A stretch of 64,000 nt of DNA, from positions 248,001 to 312,000 of the forward strand of contig JARGOB010000002.1 of the NCBI GenBank assembly GCA_029212925.1, written 5' to 3'. A model generated the notes under the pieces. The model ran no database searches and was not told the DNA's origin. It saw only the letters and a list, made by a program, of their open reading frames with translations. This document shows, in pieces, positions 28,524 to 36,500 of the stretch. A program made the translations under genes and the position numbers. The stretch comes from Coxiellaceae bacterium. GTDB taxonomy: Bacteria; Pseudomonadota; Gammaproteobacteria; Coxiellales; Coxiellaceae. Each line of letters begins with the position of its first letter. Position 1 is the stretch's first letter.

Positions 28524-31500
28524 TTATTTTTTACCCACCCACACGCGCATCAATGAAAGCAACTTATCCACATCAACAGGCTTAGCTAAATAATCATTTG
28601 CACCTACATCTATACATTTTTGACGGTCCTCGGGCATCGCTTTAGCCGTTAATGCAATAATAGGCATTTTAGACCATTTTGGTTCTTCTCTTATTTTTTG
28701 AATGGCCTCATAACCATCCATTACAGGCATCATAATATCCATGATCACTAATGAAATATCATCACGCTCACTCAAAACATCTAAAGCAAACTTTCCATTT
28801 TTTGCCATTTCAACTTCCAAGCCATTCTTTTTTAGCACCTTCGATAGCGCAAATAAGTTTCGCATATCATCATCAACCAGAAGCACCTTGCAACCCTGCA
28901 GAGAGCCATCTGAAGAGTGAATATTTTTATGCATTTGTTGCTGCTCTGCTGGCAAACTTGCTTCTACGCTATGTAAAAATAACGACACTTCATCCATCAA
29001 ACGATCAGGTGAATCTGCGCCTTTAATTACAATGCTGGATGTAAATGACCTTAACTGGCTATATTCATCCTCAGTAAGTTCTTTGCCGGTATACACAATA
29101 ACCGGAGGTAAATTTGATTTTTCTTCATCAGTAAGGTTATCTAATAAATCAAACCCGGAAATATCCGGCAAACCTAAATCAAGAATAATCGTATCAACAT
29201 CATCCCTTTTAATTTTAGACAGTGCATCAGCACCGCCCTCAGACGTTATTATATTTATATTGTCATTTTTTAAAAGTTTGCAGATTGCTTTCTGACTGCC
29301 TAGCTCATTCTCAATCACCAATACATTTTTTATTTTCTTCTGCAATAGACTTTCTATATTGCCAAACACTGAATTTAAATCATTTTCGCTAACTGGTTTT
29401 TTTAAATAACCAATAGCACCTGTTTCTAATAAAGAAGAGCCACCCTCAGCAGCTGATATTATATGTACCGGAATATGACGCGTTGCAGGCTGCTGCTTTA
29501 ATTGTGTTAAAACTTCTTCACCTTTAATATCAGGCAAACCTAAATCCAGCAAAATTGCCGTTGGTTTATATTTTTCGGCTAACGCTATACCATCATTACC
29601 TTTGCCAGCAGCAATACATAGATATCCGTTACGCCTACCTTCTTTCATTAAAATTTTAACGAAGTTTTTATCATCATCGATAATAAGCAGTGCCTTATCC
29701 TTTCCTTGCGAGCAGCATTCGCGATCATCCTCGATCCAAACGGGCAGGACATCTGCTTCAGTGACTGTCTCTTTTACACTATCACCTTGAACCACCGCAT
29801 CTGCAATTGTTGCAACAGTTGAGTTAGTGTCTTTCACGCCACCACTAGGGATATACAACGTAAAAGTTGTACCGTTGCCTTCCTCACTCTGCAAGCCTAT
29901 TTCGCCACCCATCAATTGCGCCAACTGCCTCGAAATGGTTAAGCCCAATCCTGTACCACCATATTCACGACTGGTTGAACCATCGACCTGCTTAAATGCT
30001 TCAAAAATTTGTGACTGTTGCTTAAGAGGTATACCAACCCCTGTGTCTATCACTGAAAAGGCAATAACATCAGTATTTCTTAGCGCTTCATTTTTATATG
30101 CCTGATCATGTACTGGCTTATGCACACTAAGTGTTACAGAACCTGTTTTTGTAAATTTAAACGCATTGGATAATAAGTTTTTAAGTACTTGCGCAACCCT
30201 TTGCTCATCCAACGTTGCGGACTCAGCAATATCATCAGCAAGCGTAGTTATATATTGCAAATCTTTTTTCTCAGCAACGGGTTTGAATAGCGCATTTAGG
30301 TCATTGGTAACATGTTCAATTTTGACTGTTTCAAGCACTAGCTCCATCTTACCGGCTTCAACTTTCGATAAATCCAGAATATCATTAATGAGCGTTAACA
30401 ACTCTTGACCACCGGCGTGAATAATACCGCATTCTTCCACCTGCTCTTCAGTCAAATTGCCATCATCATTGTCGGCAAGTGATTTGGATAAAATTAATAA
30501 GCTATTAAGTGGTGTTCGTAATTCATGTGACATATTAGCTAAGAACTCTGACTTATACGTGCCAGACACCTCTAACTCGTGCGCCTTAAGCTCTAAGGCT
30601 TGCCGTGCATTTTCGATTGAATCATTTTTATTTTCAATTTCCTGCTTTTGCTCTTCTAAATAGGCACTCTTCTCCTCAAGCTCTTCATTCGCAGCCTGCA
30701 ATTCTTCACTTTGCGCTTTTAGCTCACTCTCTGATTCTTTCAATACATTGGTTTTTTGCTCAAGCTCTTCGTTAGAAGCTTTTAACTCTTCTTGCTGTGT
30801 TTGTAACGCTTTCGACATCTCACGCGATTGCACTAATAATTCTTCGGTTTTACTTTTACCAGTGATGTTGTTTACAATCACACCTATATTAGCTGCCACT
30901 AACTCTAACAGCACTTGCTGTTTTTCTGAAAATTGTTGCGCCGAGGCTAACTCAATAATACCGACCACATCATCATTGACCATAATCGGTATAACCACAA
31001 TATTGCGTGGCTTGCCTTTGCCTGACCCTGAACTGATCTCGATATATTCATCAGGTGCCTCAGTCAACAAAATCATTTTCTTCTCTAACGCGCACTGACC
31101 CACCAAGCTTTCACCCAGTGCAAATTTACTCGAAATATTTTTTCTTTGCTTGTAAGCATAAGTAGCCTGCAGCACATAACACTCTTTATCGTCTTCAATT
31201 TGTTTTAAATAGAACAAACCTAGGTGTGAACCCAAGAGTGGCGTTAGCTTGCTCATTAAACCATCAGCAAAATCATTGACGGTTTCCTTTTCTTGCAATT
31301 CTGACAACAATTTAGATTGATTTGACTTAATCCAGTCTTGGTCCTCTAGCTTCGCCTTTTCTAATGTGAGTTTCTGACTATTTTCTTTTAATGCGCTAGT
31401 CATATTCTGCAATGCTCTACCTAGCATGTCTTTTTCACTCTGCAGCTCAACTTCAATATCATAATCGCCTGACGCAATGGTATTAGCCACCTCTGCTGTT

Positions 31501-33008
31501 TTATTTAGTTGGCGATTGATAATTCTTATGATCAAAAATGAAAACACTAAAGATAAGGCAATTATACATGCCGTTCCCAGCACAATTACCCATTTCGAAA
31601 TCAATGTTGCACGTTGCGAATCCGCTTCTCGCGTAATCATTAAATCTTGCTCTGCGTTGACGAAAGCATCTAACTCTAAACGTATTTTATCTATAATTTG
31701 CTTACCTGTACCCATTTCTATCAACGCAATGACATCATTCATTGATGTTTTATTTTTATTAATTTCATGCCGTGCAGAAATCTCAGGATTCGCGGCTTTA
31801 ATTAGCCACTCATTCGCCAAGAACTTTACTTCTGCTATCTGTCTTCTCACCTTATGAATGTTATATGCTTTATCTACTAAATTTTTTATGGATATTAGTT
31901 GCGAATTAAACGTTTTTAATCCTGATCTATAGGGCTCTAAATACGAATCTTTACCTGATAATAAATACCCCCTAATACCTGTCTCGCGATCAACCAGACT
32001 TTTTGTGATAGCCAAAACAATATTTTGACCATCTTTATTATCCGCATGGGCAAATTCTTTATTCATCCGCGTTAATATTTTACGCATCTGATCAACGATT
32101 TTTTTACCATTCGCTTTTGATACCCTTGCTTGAATCTTCTCATGTGTCACACGCCCGGCGTTAACTTCACCACGCAGCGCTATGGCAGGCACTGCCACAT
32201 CATCAACCCACTTTGTTGATAACAATTGCAGCTTTTCAACATCCAACAGCATTTGTTTTCTATCATAAGCGCGATCGACAATGCCATTTAATTCACTCAA
32301 GCTTTTTTCTAGGCTCTGCTTTCCCTCATGATACGGCGCTAAAAACTCTTCTTTACCTGTAATCAAATAGCCACGTTGTCCGGTTTCTTGATCAACCATA
32401 TTTTTGGCAATTGTCATGACAACTAAATTAGCATGCGCATTATTCGACTTACCAAAGGCAGCTTCCAATAACATCAGTTGTTCACGTATTTTGTCGAGAA
32501 TGCCCTTGCCGACACCTCTTGATAATACTGTTTGCAAATAAGTTGAGTCTTTAGCGCTCAGGTTAACCTGCTTACGCGCATTAATCTCAACCATGGCGGC
32601 TTTTTCAAACCATTCATTAATTAATCTTTCAACTCGCTCTATACGTTTCACTTGTGCGGGGTTATCACTGACTAAGCGTTTAGTTTCAGCAATTTTAGTA
32701 GCGACTTCTATTTTACCTTTATTAAAAGGTTCTAAAAAATTTTCTTTACCTGAAATTAAGAACCCACGCTCACCTGTTTCTAAATCAACGACAAGCTTTT
32801 CAATTTGATACGCTTGGCCCAATGCAGTATGTGTATGCTTTACCCAGTCATAGCTGTGCTCAAGTGAGCGTATAGCGGTGAAAGTCACTATGGCTAACAC
32901 GATTATCAGGATCAGTGGAATAACAGTTGTAATCAACATCTTAGTTGCTAAATCTAATCGATTAAACGCTACACCTTTAAATTTCAATTTATTTAGAATT
33001 GATTTCAT
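28524..33008 (-). CDS. Giant hybrid histidine kinase with three CHASE3 repeats and three receivers
   Basis: About 1494 residues from ATG 33008 (GTGs at 33014 and 33017 are alternatives). Order: membrane span (about 23-47), three tandem CHASE3 sensor modules each with a DxETGxRGxLxxGK signature, a second span (about 470-495), HAMP, GAF (about 570-715), a long glutamate-rich coiled coil (about 730-815), HisKA with His828 in MSHELRTPLN, HATPase (DTGVGIP, GGTGLGLTISRQ) and three receivers. The receivers have phosphosites LLDLGLPDIKG, ILDLGLPDISG and IMDIMMPVMDG. One CHASE3 is usual; three in a row is unusual. It leads the operon with cheR, cheB and two cyclic di-GMP genes. No HPt domain is visible. 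Confidence 0.92.
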   Translation of the reverse strand: MKSILNKLKFKGVAFNRLDLATKMLITTVIPLILIIVLAIVTFTAIRSLEHSYDWVKHTHTALGQAYQIEKLVVDLETGERGFLISGKENFLEPFNKGKIEVATKIAETKRLVSDNPAQVKRIERVERLINEWFEKAAMVEINARKQVNLSAKDSTYLQTVLSRGVGKGILDKIREQLMLLEAAFGKSNNAHANLVVMTIAKNMVDQETGQRGYLITGKEEFLAPYHEGKQSLEKSLSELNGIVDRAYDRKQMLLDVEKLQLLSTKWVDDVAVPAIALRGEVNAGRVTHEKIQARVSKANGKKIVDQMRKILTRMNKEFAHADNKDGQNIVLAITKSLVDRETGIRGYLLSGKDSYLEPYRSGLKTFNSQLISIKNLVDKAYNIHKVRRQIAEVKFLANEWLIKAANPEISARHEINKNKTSMNDVIALIEMGTGKQIIDKIRLELDAFVNAEQDLMITREADSQRATLISKWVIVLGTACIIALSLVFSFLIIRIINRQLNKTAEVANTIASGDYDIEVELQSEKDMLGRALQNMTSALKENSQKLTLEKAKLEDQDWIKSNQSKLLSELQEKETVNDFADGLMSKLTPLLGSHLGLFYLKQIEDDKECYVLQATYAYKQRKNISSKFALGESLVGQCALEKKMILLTEAPDEYIEISSGSGKGKPRNIVVIPIMVNDDVVGIIELASAQQFSEKQQVLLELVAANIGVIVNNITGKSKTEELLVQSREMSKALQTQQEELKASNEELEQKTNVLKESESELKAQSEELQAANEELEEKSAYLEEQKQEIENKNDSIENARQALELKAHELEVSGTYKSEFLANMSHELRTPLNSLLILSKSLADNDDGNLTEEQVEECGIIHAGGQELLTLINDILDLSKVEAGKMELVLETVKIEHVTNDLNALFKPVAEKKDLQYITTLADDIAESATLDEQRVAQVLKNLLSNAFKFTKTGSVTLSVHKPVHDQAYKNEALRNTDVIAFSVIDTGVGIPLKQQSQIFEAFKQVDGSTSREYGGTGLGLTISRQLAQLMGGEIGLQSEEGNGTTFTLYIPSGGVKDTNSTVATIADAVVQGDSVKETVTEADVLPVWIEDDRECCSQGKDKALLIIDDDKNFVKILMKEGRRNGYLCIAAGKGNDGIALAEKYKPTAILLDLGLPDIKGEEVLTQLKQQPATRHIPVHIISAAEGGSSLLETGAIGYLKKPVSENDLNSVFGNIESLLQKKIKNVLVIENELGSQKAICKLLKNDNINIITSEGGADALSKIKRDDVDTIILDLGLPDISGFDLLDNLTDEEKSNLPPVIVYTGKELTEDEYSQLRSFTSSIVIKGADSPDRLMDEVSLFLHSVEASLPAEQQQMHKNIHSSDGSLQGCKVLLVDDDMRNLFALSKVLKKNGLEVEMAKNGKFALDVLSERDDISLVIMDIMMPVMDGYEAIQKIREEPKWSKMPIIALTAKAMPEDRQKCIDVGANDYLAKPVDVDKLLSLMRVWVGKK

Positions 33009-33130
33009 GTTCACCACTCAGTAAATGTAACGTAATGAATTTACTTTCTTTTTATTCACATCTGTTTCCTTAGCGTTTCGGCGTGCTCGCTAAATATAGT
33101 CACAAACTGACCATAATGCTATGCAAGGTG

Positions 33131-33196
33131 AATGATGAATGGTGGCTTAGCGTTGTAGATATCTGCGCGGTATTGACTGAAAATTTTGAACTTTAA
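33131..33196 (+). pseudogene. Relic of BRO-N domain gene
   Basis: This 22-codon stretch reads NDEWWLSVVDICAVLTENF and stops. Its first 50 bases match 33861-33910, inside the intact BRO-domain gene, at 46 of 50 positions with an offset of exactly 730. It has no start signal or downstream domain and overlaps the end of brnA on the other strand. It is a fragment of a second, decayed copy. Confidence 0.75.
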
Positions 33197-33408
33197 CCTT
33201 TTGACCAACCCATACGCAATTTTTTATGATTCTGAGCGCAATCACGCAAATACAAATTTATAAGGGTTTGATAGGGTATACCATTATCATCTGAAAGATT
33301 TTTGAAGTAATCAATCGTATCGGCATCTAACCTCATGGTCACCTGCTTCTTAAGAGTTTTTGCATACGGATTTTTCTTTGCTTTAGAAAAGTCATATTCT
33401 TTTTTCAT
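33193..33408 (-). CDS. BrnA-like ribbon-helix-helix antitoxin
   Basis: The 71-residue protein has the BrnA pattern: a lysine-rich N terminus, a ribbon strand KKQVTMRLDADTIDYFK, and helices PYQTLINLYLRDCAQ. BrnA antitoxins bind DNA as dimers and neutralise the RNase BrnT. An upstream remnant of brnT ends 2 bases before this start, the normal brnT-brnA order, but that toxin is internally deleted. The antitoxin thus appears to survive as an orphan regulator. Family assignment is from motif pattern and context. Confidence 0.8.
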   Translation of the reverse strand: MKKEYDFSKAKKNPYAKTLKKQVTMRLDADTIDYFKNLSDDNGIPYQTLINLYLRDCAQNHKKLRMGWSKG

Positions 33409-33410
33409 CG

Positions 33411-33590
33411 CTACGCACCTCTGTATTGTTTAGACTCTCTTCTTGTTGCTTTTCTGGCAGATATGACTCGTATGACACGATCATTTTCACGGTAACAGTG
33501 ACAAACGACCAACATATGTGTATGAGCACTGCTTATCCTTATTCGATGATGCTTTCCGAGCATCCCATTCAAATGAAATCGTCGTATCAA
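33411..33590 (-). pseudogene. Broken brnT toxin gene
   Basis: On the minus strand an N-terminal piece reads ISFEWDARKASSNKDK, the start of BrnT. A C-terminal piece in another frame reads HMLVVCHCYREN and RVIRVISARKATRRE, ending YRGA and a stop at 33411. The middle, about 40 residues in normal BrnT with its catalytic residues, is missing and the frames do not join. The toxin is therefore inactive. The upper boundary is approximate. Confidence 0.75.
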
Positions 33591-33800
33591 TTACATTGTT
33601 ATTATAATGCAATTAAATGTCCAGTTATAAGTATCTTAGATATAAAATATACTCAACCAAAATCCAGTGGGAATCCAATTTTATTATATCAAGTAGGCAT
33701 AGTAAGGACTAAAAATCTACTCACAACATCCGGCACAATACGGTGATTGCACATCCAGCTCTGTTCGAATAGCATGGGTACTCTACTCGAGGGAACCCTA

Positions 33801-34637
33801 ATGAATAAAGAAACCGCGATCGTGATCTTTAAAGAAAAATCTATTCGCCGCACTTGGCACAATGATGAGTGGTGGTTTAGCGTTGTAGATATCTGCGCTG
33901 TATTAACTGAAAGCTTAGACGCTGGCGCTTATTGGCGAAAATTGAAACAACGACTACTCCGGGAAGGCAGCCAGGTCGTGACAAATTATCACGAACTGGA
34001 CAATAGTGAACCCGTGACAAATTGTCACGGGTTGAAAATACAAGCCCAAGATGGCAAATGGCGTATTACTGACTGTGCAAATACCGAAGGGATTTTACGA
34101 ATCGCACAATCCATACCATCCCCTAAAGCTGAACCCTTTAAACGATGGTTGGCTAAAGTAGGTTATGAACGTATACAAGAAATAGAAAACCCTGCACTCG
34201 CTCAAGAGCGTATGAAAAAGCTTTATGAACAAAAAGGTTATCCTAAAGACTGGATTGATAAACGCATACGCGGCATCACCGAACAAACAGATTATGCAAT
34301 CCTAACAGCAGAAATTTCAAATGCTACCTTTGGCATGACACCATCTGAATACAAACAACATAAAAACCTACCTAAAAGGTCTAAAACTAATTTACGTGAT
34401 CATATGACTGATCTCGAGTTAATTTTCACCATGCTCGGTGAAAAGGTAACAACAGAAATTTCGCACCAAGAAAAACCTGAAGGCATGCCCGCCAATAAAA
34501 AAGTCGCTCGTCGAGGCGGCAAAGTCAGCGGTAATGCCCGCAAAGAAACCGAAAAAGAACTAGGTAAGAGTATTATTAGCCCGGATAACCACCTAAACTT
34601 ACTTGAGTCAAATATTAATGATGAGGAAATATCATGA
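33801..34637 (+). CDS. BRO-N domain protein (antirepressor/DinD-like)
   Basis: The start ATG 33801 follows GAGGGAA and gives 278 residues. The N-terminal BRO domain is seen in FKEKSIRRTWHNDEWWFSVVDIC and YWRKLKQRL; the central part matches the conserved region of DinD/antirepressor-like proteins (GYERIQEIENPALAQERMKKLYEQKGY, DWIDKRIRGI, ILTAEISNATFGMTPSEYK). Such proteins bind DNA and are frequent in mobile elements. Residues about 60-76 contain a peptide repeat (VTNYHEL, VTNCHGL) coded by palindromic DNA. It overlaps the next gene by 4 bases. A relic copy lies 730 bases upstream. Confidence 0.8.
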   Translation: MNKETAIVIFKEKSIRRTWHNDEWWFSVVDICAVLTESLDAGAYWRKLKQRLLREGSQVVTNYHELDNSEPVTNCHGLKIQAQDGKWRITDCANTEGILRIAQSIPSPKAEPFKRWLAKVGYERIQEIENPALAQERMKKLYEQKGYPKDWIDKRIRGITEQTDYAILTAEISNATFGMTPSEYKQHKNLPKRSKTNLRDHMTDLELIFTMLGEKVTTEISHQEKPEGMPANKKVARRGGKVSGNARKETEKELGKSIISPDNHLNLLESNINDEEIS

Positions 34638-35044
34638 CCAATAAACAATTAATAGAAACTTACTTCAATGAAGCTTGGAGCAAAGGTAACCTCGATGTGC
34701 TTGATGAAATAATATCTCCACACTATGTCAATCATGCCGCGGCGATTGAAAATCCCGAACCAGGGCCAGCCGGATTAAAACCGATTATTGAAGCGATGCG
34801 CCAAGGCATCCCTGATTTGCACTATGACATTCTTAATATTGTTGATGGCGGTGATCATGTGGCCGTGTATACGATGATGAAAGGCACACATACCGGTGAC
34901 TTTTTTGGTATGGCACCAAGCAATCAAAAAATTTCAGTACAGCAAATGCAAATTGAACGCATTGAAAATGGTCAATTAGTTGAGCACTGGCGTGTTACTG
35001 ATGATCTGACTTTACTAAAACAAATAAAAGTGCTTAATGATTAA
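34634..35044 (+). CDS. SnoaL-like ester cyclase/NTF2-fold protein
   Basis: The 136-residue product is a single NTF2-like domain of the SnoaL ester-cyclase group, shown by ETYFNEAWSKGNLDVLDEIISPHYVNH, GLKPIIEAMRQGIPDLHYDI, VAVYTMMKGTHTGDFFGMAPSNQKI and the end LVEHWRVTDDLTLLKQI. Many members are small enzymes of unknown substrate, so no reaction is assigned. The start overlaps the BRO gene stop (ATGA), with GAGGAAATATC upstream, so the two are translationally coupled, an odd pairing. A terminator follows at 35112. Confidence 0.83.
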   Translation: MTNKQLIETYFNEAWSKGNLDVLDEIISPHYVNHAAAIENPEPGPAGLKPIIEAMRQGIPDLHYDILNIVDGGDHVAVYTMMKGTHTGDFFGMAPSNQKISVQQMQIERIENGQLVEHWRVTDDLTLLKQIKVLND

Positions 35045-35111
35045 ATCGTCGTCTGCTTTTTAAGTTTTTTTGCATAAGGAACGGAGCGAAGCGTAATAAT
35101 TATCCAGCCAT

Positions 35112-35141
35112 CTGCTGAATTTCAAATTCAGTAGGGTTTTT
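35112..35141 (+). terminator. Rho-independent terminator after SnoaL-like gene
   Basis: A 9-base stem (35112-35120 with 35126-35134, one G-T pair) and a 5-base loop are followed by GG and TTTTT. It lies about 70 bases after the stop at 35044. Confidence 0.6.
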
Positions 35142-35162
35142 CTAAAGGAAACAAGGCATAAG

Positions 35163-35210
35163 ATGGCACCACGTCGTTTTATTTTCGCTAGATTGAGACA
35201 TTTTGTTTCG
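35163..35210. repeat. 48-bp repeat, copy A
   Basis: Identical over 48 bases to 35334-35381; begins ATGGCACCACGTCG and ends TTTTGTTTCG. The 123 bases between the copies hold further hairpins: ATTCGC/GCGAAT, ACGCGGA/TCCGCGT, AGGGGAGA/TCTCCCCT and the palindrome ACCCCATGGGGT. No convincing gene was seen in 35045-35481. Confidence 0.9.
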
Positions 35211-35333
35211 CTTTTATTCGCTAACGCGAATAACGCTTCTGATATGATTTCGCCTACGCGGAATAAATCCGCGTGAACGGCGAGCAAAGGGGAGAATAAC
35301 CCTCTCCCCTTTGCAAACCCCATGGGGTCATCT

Positions 35334-35381
35334 ATGGCACCACGTCGTTTTATTTTCGCTAGATTGAGACATTTTGTTTCG
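35334..35381. repeat. 48-bp repeat, copy B
   Basis: Perfect copy of 35163-35210 in the same direction, 171 bases further on. Together with the inverted copy at 35438-35487 it forms a long imperfect inverted repeat with a spacer of about 56 bases. Confidence 0.9.
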
Positions 35382-35437
35382 AATTTTGAGCATCGTAGCG
35401 GAATTTACATCGTCGGTAACTGAGCAACGAAGCGCAA

Positions 35438-35487
35438 AAATTCGAAACAAAATGGCCAAGATAGTAGAAAATAAAACGATGTGGTGG
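35438..35487 (-). repeat. 48-bp repeat, diverged inverted copy C
   Basis: The reverse complement begins CCACCACATCGTTTTATTTTC and ends ATTTTGTTTCGAA, matching copies A and B with a handful of changes in the middle. Its outer end runs into the CCA end of tRNA-Met. Confidence 0.8.
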
Positions 35488-35558
35488 CTATGGGTGGACT
35501 TGAACCACCGACCCCAGCATTATGAATGCTGTGCTCTAACCAGCTGAGCTACATAGCC
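35482..35558 (-). tRNA. tRNA-Met (elongator type), anticodon CAT
   Basis: The minus strand folds as a 77-base cloverleaf: acceptor GGCTATG with CATAGCC, D arm AGCTCAGCTGGTTAGAGC, anticodon stem CAGCA/TGCTG with loop TTCATAA, T loop TTCAAGT, and encoded CCA (35482-35484). It resembles elongator tRNA-Met; a tRNA-Ile with modified CAT cannot be fully excluded by eye. The 3' end overlaps repeat copy C. Confidence 0.95.
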
Positions 35559-35663
35559 ATATCAATATGAAGCTGGGAATTTTGCGCATTTTATCGCATA
35601 TTGTCAAGAGGTTTTCGTAACGTTAAGATAGACCCTTCATACAGAATAGCTCAAGGAGACCTT

Positions 35664-36383
35664 ATGTTTAGCCAAGATTTGGAATATCACGACGGCAATA
35701 CACGCTGTGTTGGCCGTCTCGCCTATGATGACAGCCATTCAAACCCTCGACCATGCGTTTTAGTGGTACATGCATTTGAAGGGCGTAATCAGCTGGCCTG
35801 TGACTATGCCAATCAATTAGCTGAGCTGGGATATGTTGGCATTGCGGTTGACATGTATGGTGAAGGCAATGTGGCACATGATTTAGAGGGCTGCATGGAG
35901 TATATGATGCCGTTATTTCAAGATCGTGCGGCTTTGCGTGCTCGTATCTTAGCGGCTTTTGAATCCGCCAAAGGGCTTGATGTGGTGGACAATAACCAGA
36001 TTGCGGCCATGGGTTTTTGTTTTGGCGGGATGACCTGCCTGGATTTAGCTCGCAGTGGTGCTGATGTTAAAGGTGTTGTGTCTATTCATGGTGTATTCGC
36101 TGCGCCTGAAGGTTTGGACTGTGATATCAAAGCTAAAGTACTTGCGTTACATGGCTACCTTGACCCACAAGTTCCACCCGATCAATTAGCCGGCTTTGCT
36201 GACGAAATGAACGCTCAGGGCGCTGACTGGCAAGTGTTGTTCTTTGGTAATGCTAAGCATGCGTTTACTGACCCGAATGCGGCAGATATTGGCGCGCCTG
36301 AAATGGGCCGCGAATATAATGCTGAGGCGACGGCTCGCAGTTGGCAGTATTGTCAGGATTTCTTCAATGAGTGTTTTGGGTAG
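35664..36383 (+). CDS. Dienelactone hydrolase family protein
   Basis: The ATG at 35664 follows AAGGAGACC, a strong ribosome binding site, and gives 239 residues; the longer in-frame start upstream would overlap the region next to tRNA-Met and is rejected. The alpha/beta hydrolase triad of the family is visible: nucleophile Cys119 in GFCFGG, Asp167 in HGYLDPQVP and His199 in KHAFTDP. Dienelactone hydrolases open lactone rings in aromatic degradation, but in organisms without such pathways the substrate is unknown. It appears to be a single-gene unit, followed by a perfect inverted repeat. Confidence 0.9.
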   Translation: MFSQDLEYHDGNTRCVGRLAYDDSHSNPRPCVLVVHAFEGRNQLACDYANQLAELGYVGIAVDMYGEGNVAHDLEGCMEYMMPLFQDRAALRARILAAFESAKGLDVVDNNQIAAMGFCFGGMTCLDLARSGADVKGVVSIHGVFAAPEGLDCDIKAKVLALHGYLDPQVPPDQLAGFADEMNAQGADWQVLFFGNAKHAFTDPNAADIGAPEMGREYNAEATARSWQYCQDFFNECFG

Positions 36384-36394
36384 AAGGACTGACT

Positions 36395-36438
36395 TATTGC
36401 ACTATGGTGGCTATCAAGGTGGATGGCGTAGTGCAATA
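36395..36438. repeat. Perfect 10-base inverted repeat after the hydrolase gene
   Basis: TATTGCACTA (36395-36404) and TAGTGCAATA (36429-36438) flank a 24-base loop, 11 bases after the stop codon. No T run follows, so it is not a standard terminator; it may be an mRNA 3'-end hairpin or an operator before idi. Confidence 0.6.
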
Positions 36439-36500
36439 CGAGCCACTTCAAACTTGTTGTATCCCACTGACCAGTGTATAGTGGCAGTTTTTAGGCAGGC

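Noticed and set aside
33801-35044. Prophage remnant
   Set aside because: A BRO-domain antirepressor gene alone is not enough; no integrase, capsid or lysis gene is nearby.
35045-35481. CRISPR array
   Set aside because: Only two direct copies of a 48-base unit 171 bases apart plus one inverted copy; no regular spacers and no cas genes.
35601-35663. Longer start of the dienelactone hydrolase
   Set aside because: AAGGAG directly precedes the ATG at 35664, and the extra residues are not part of the family.
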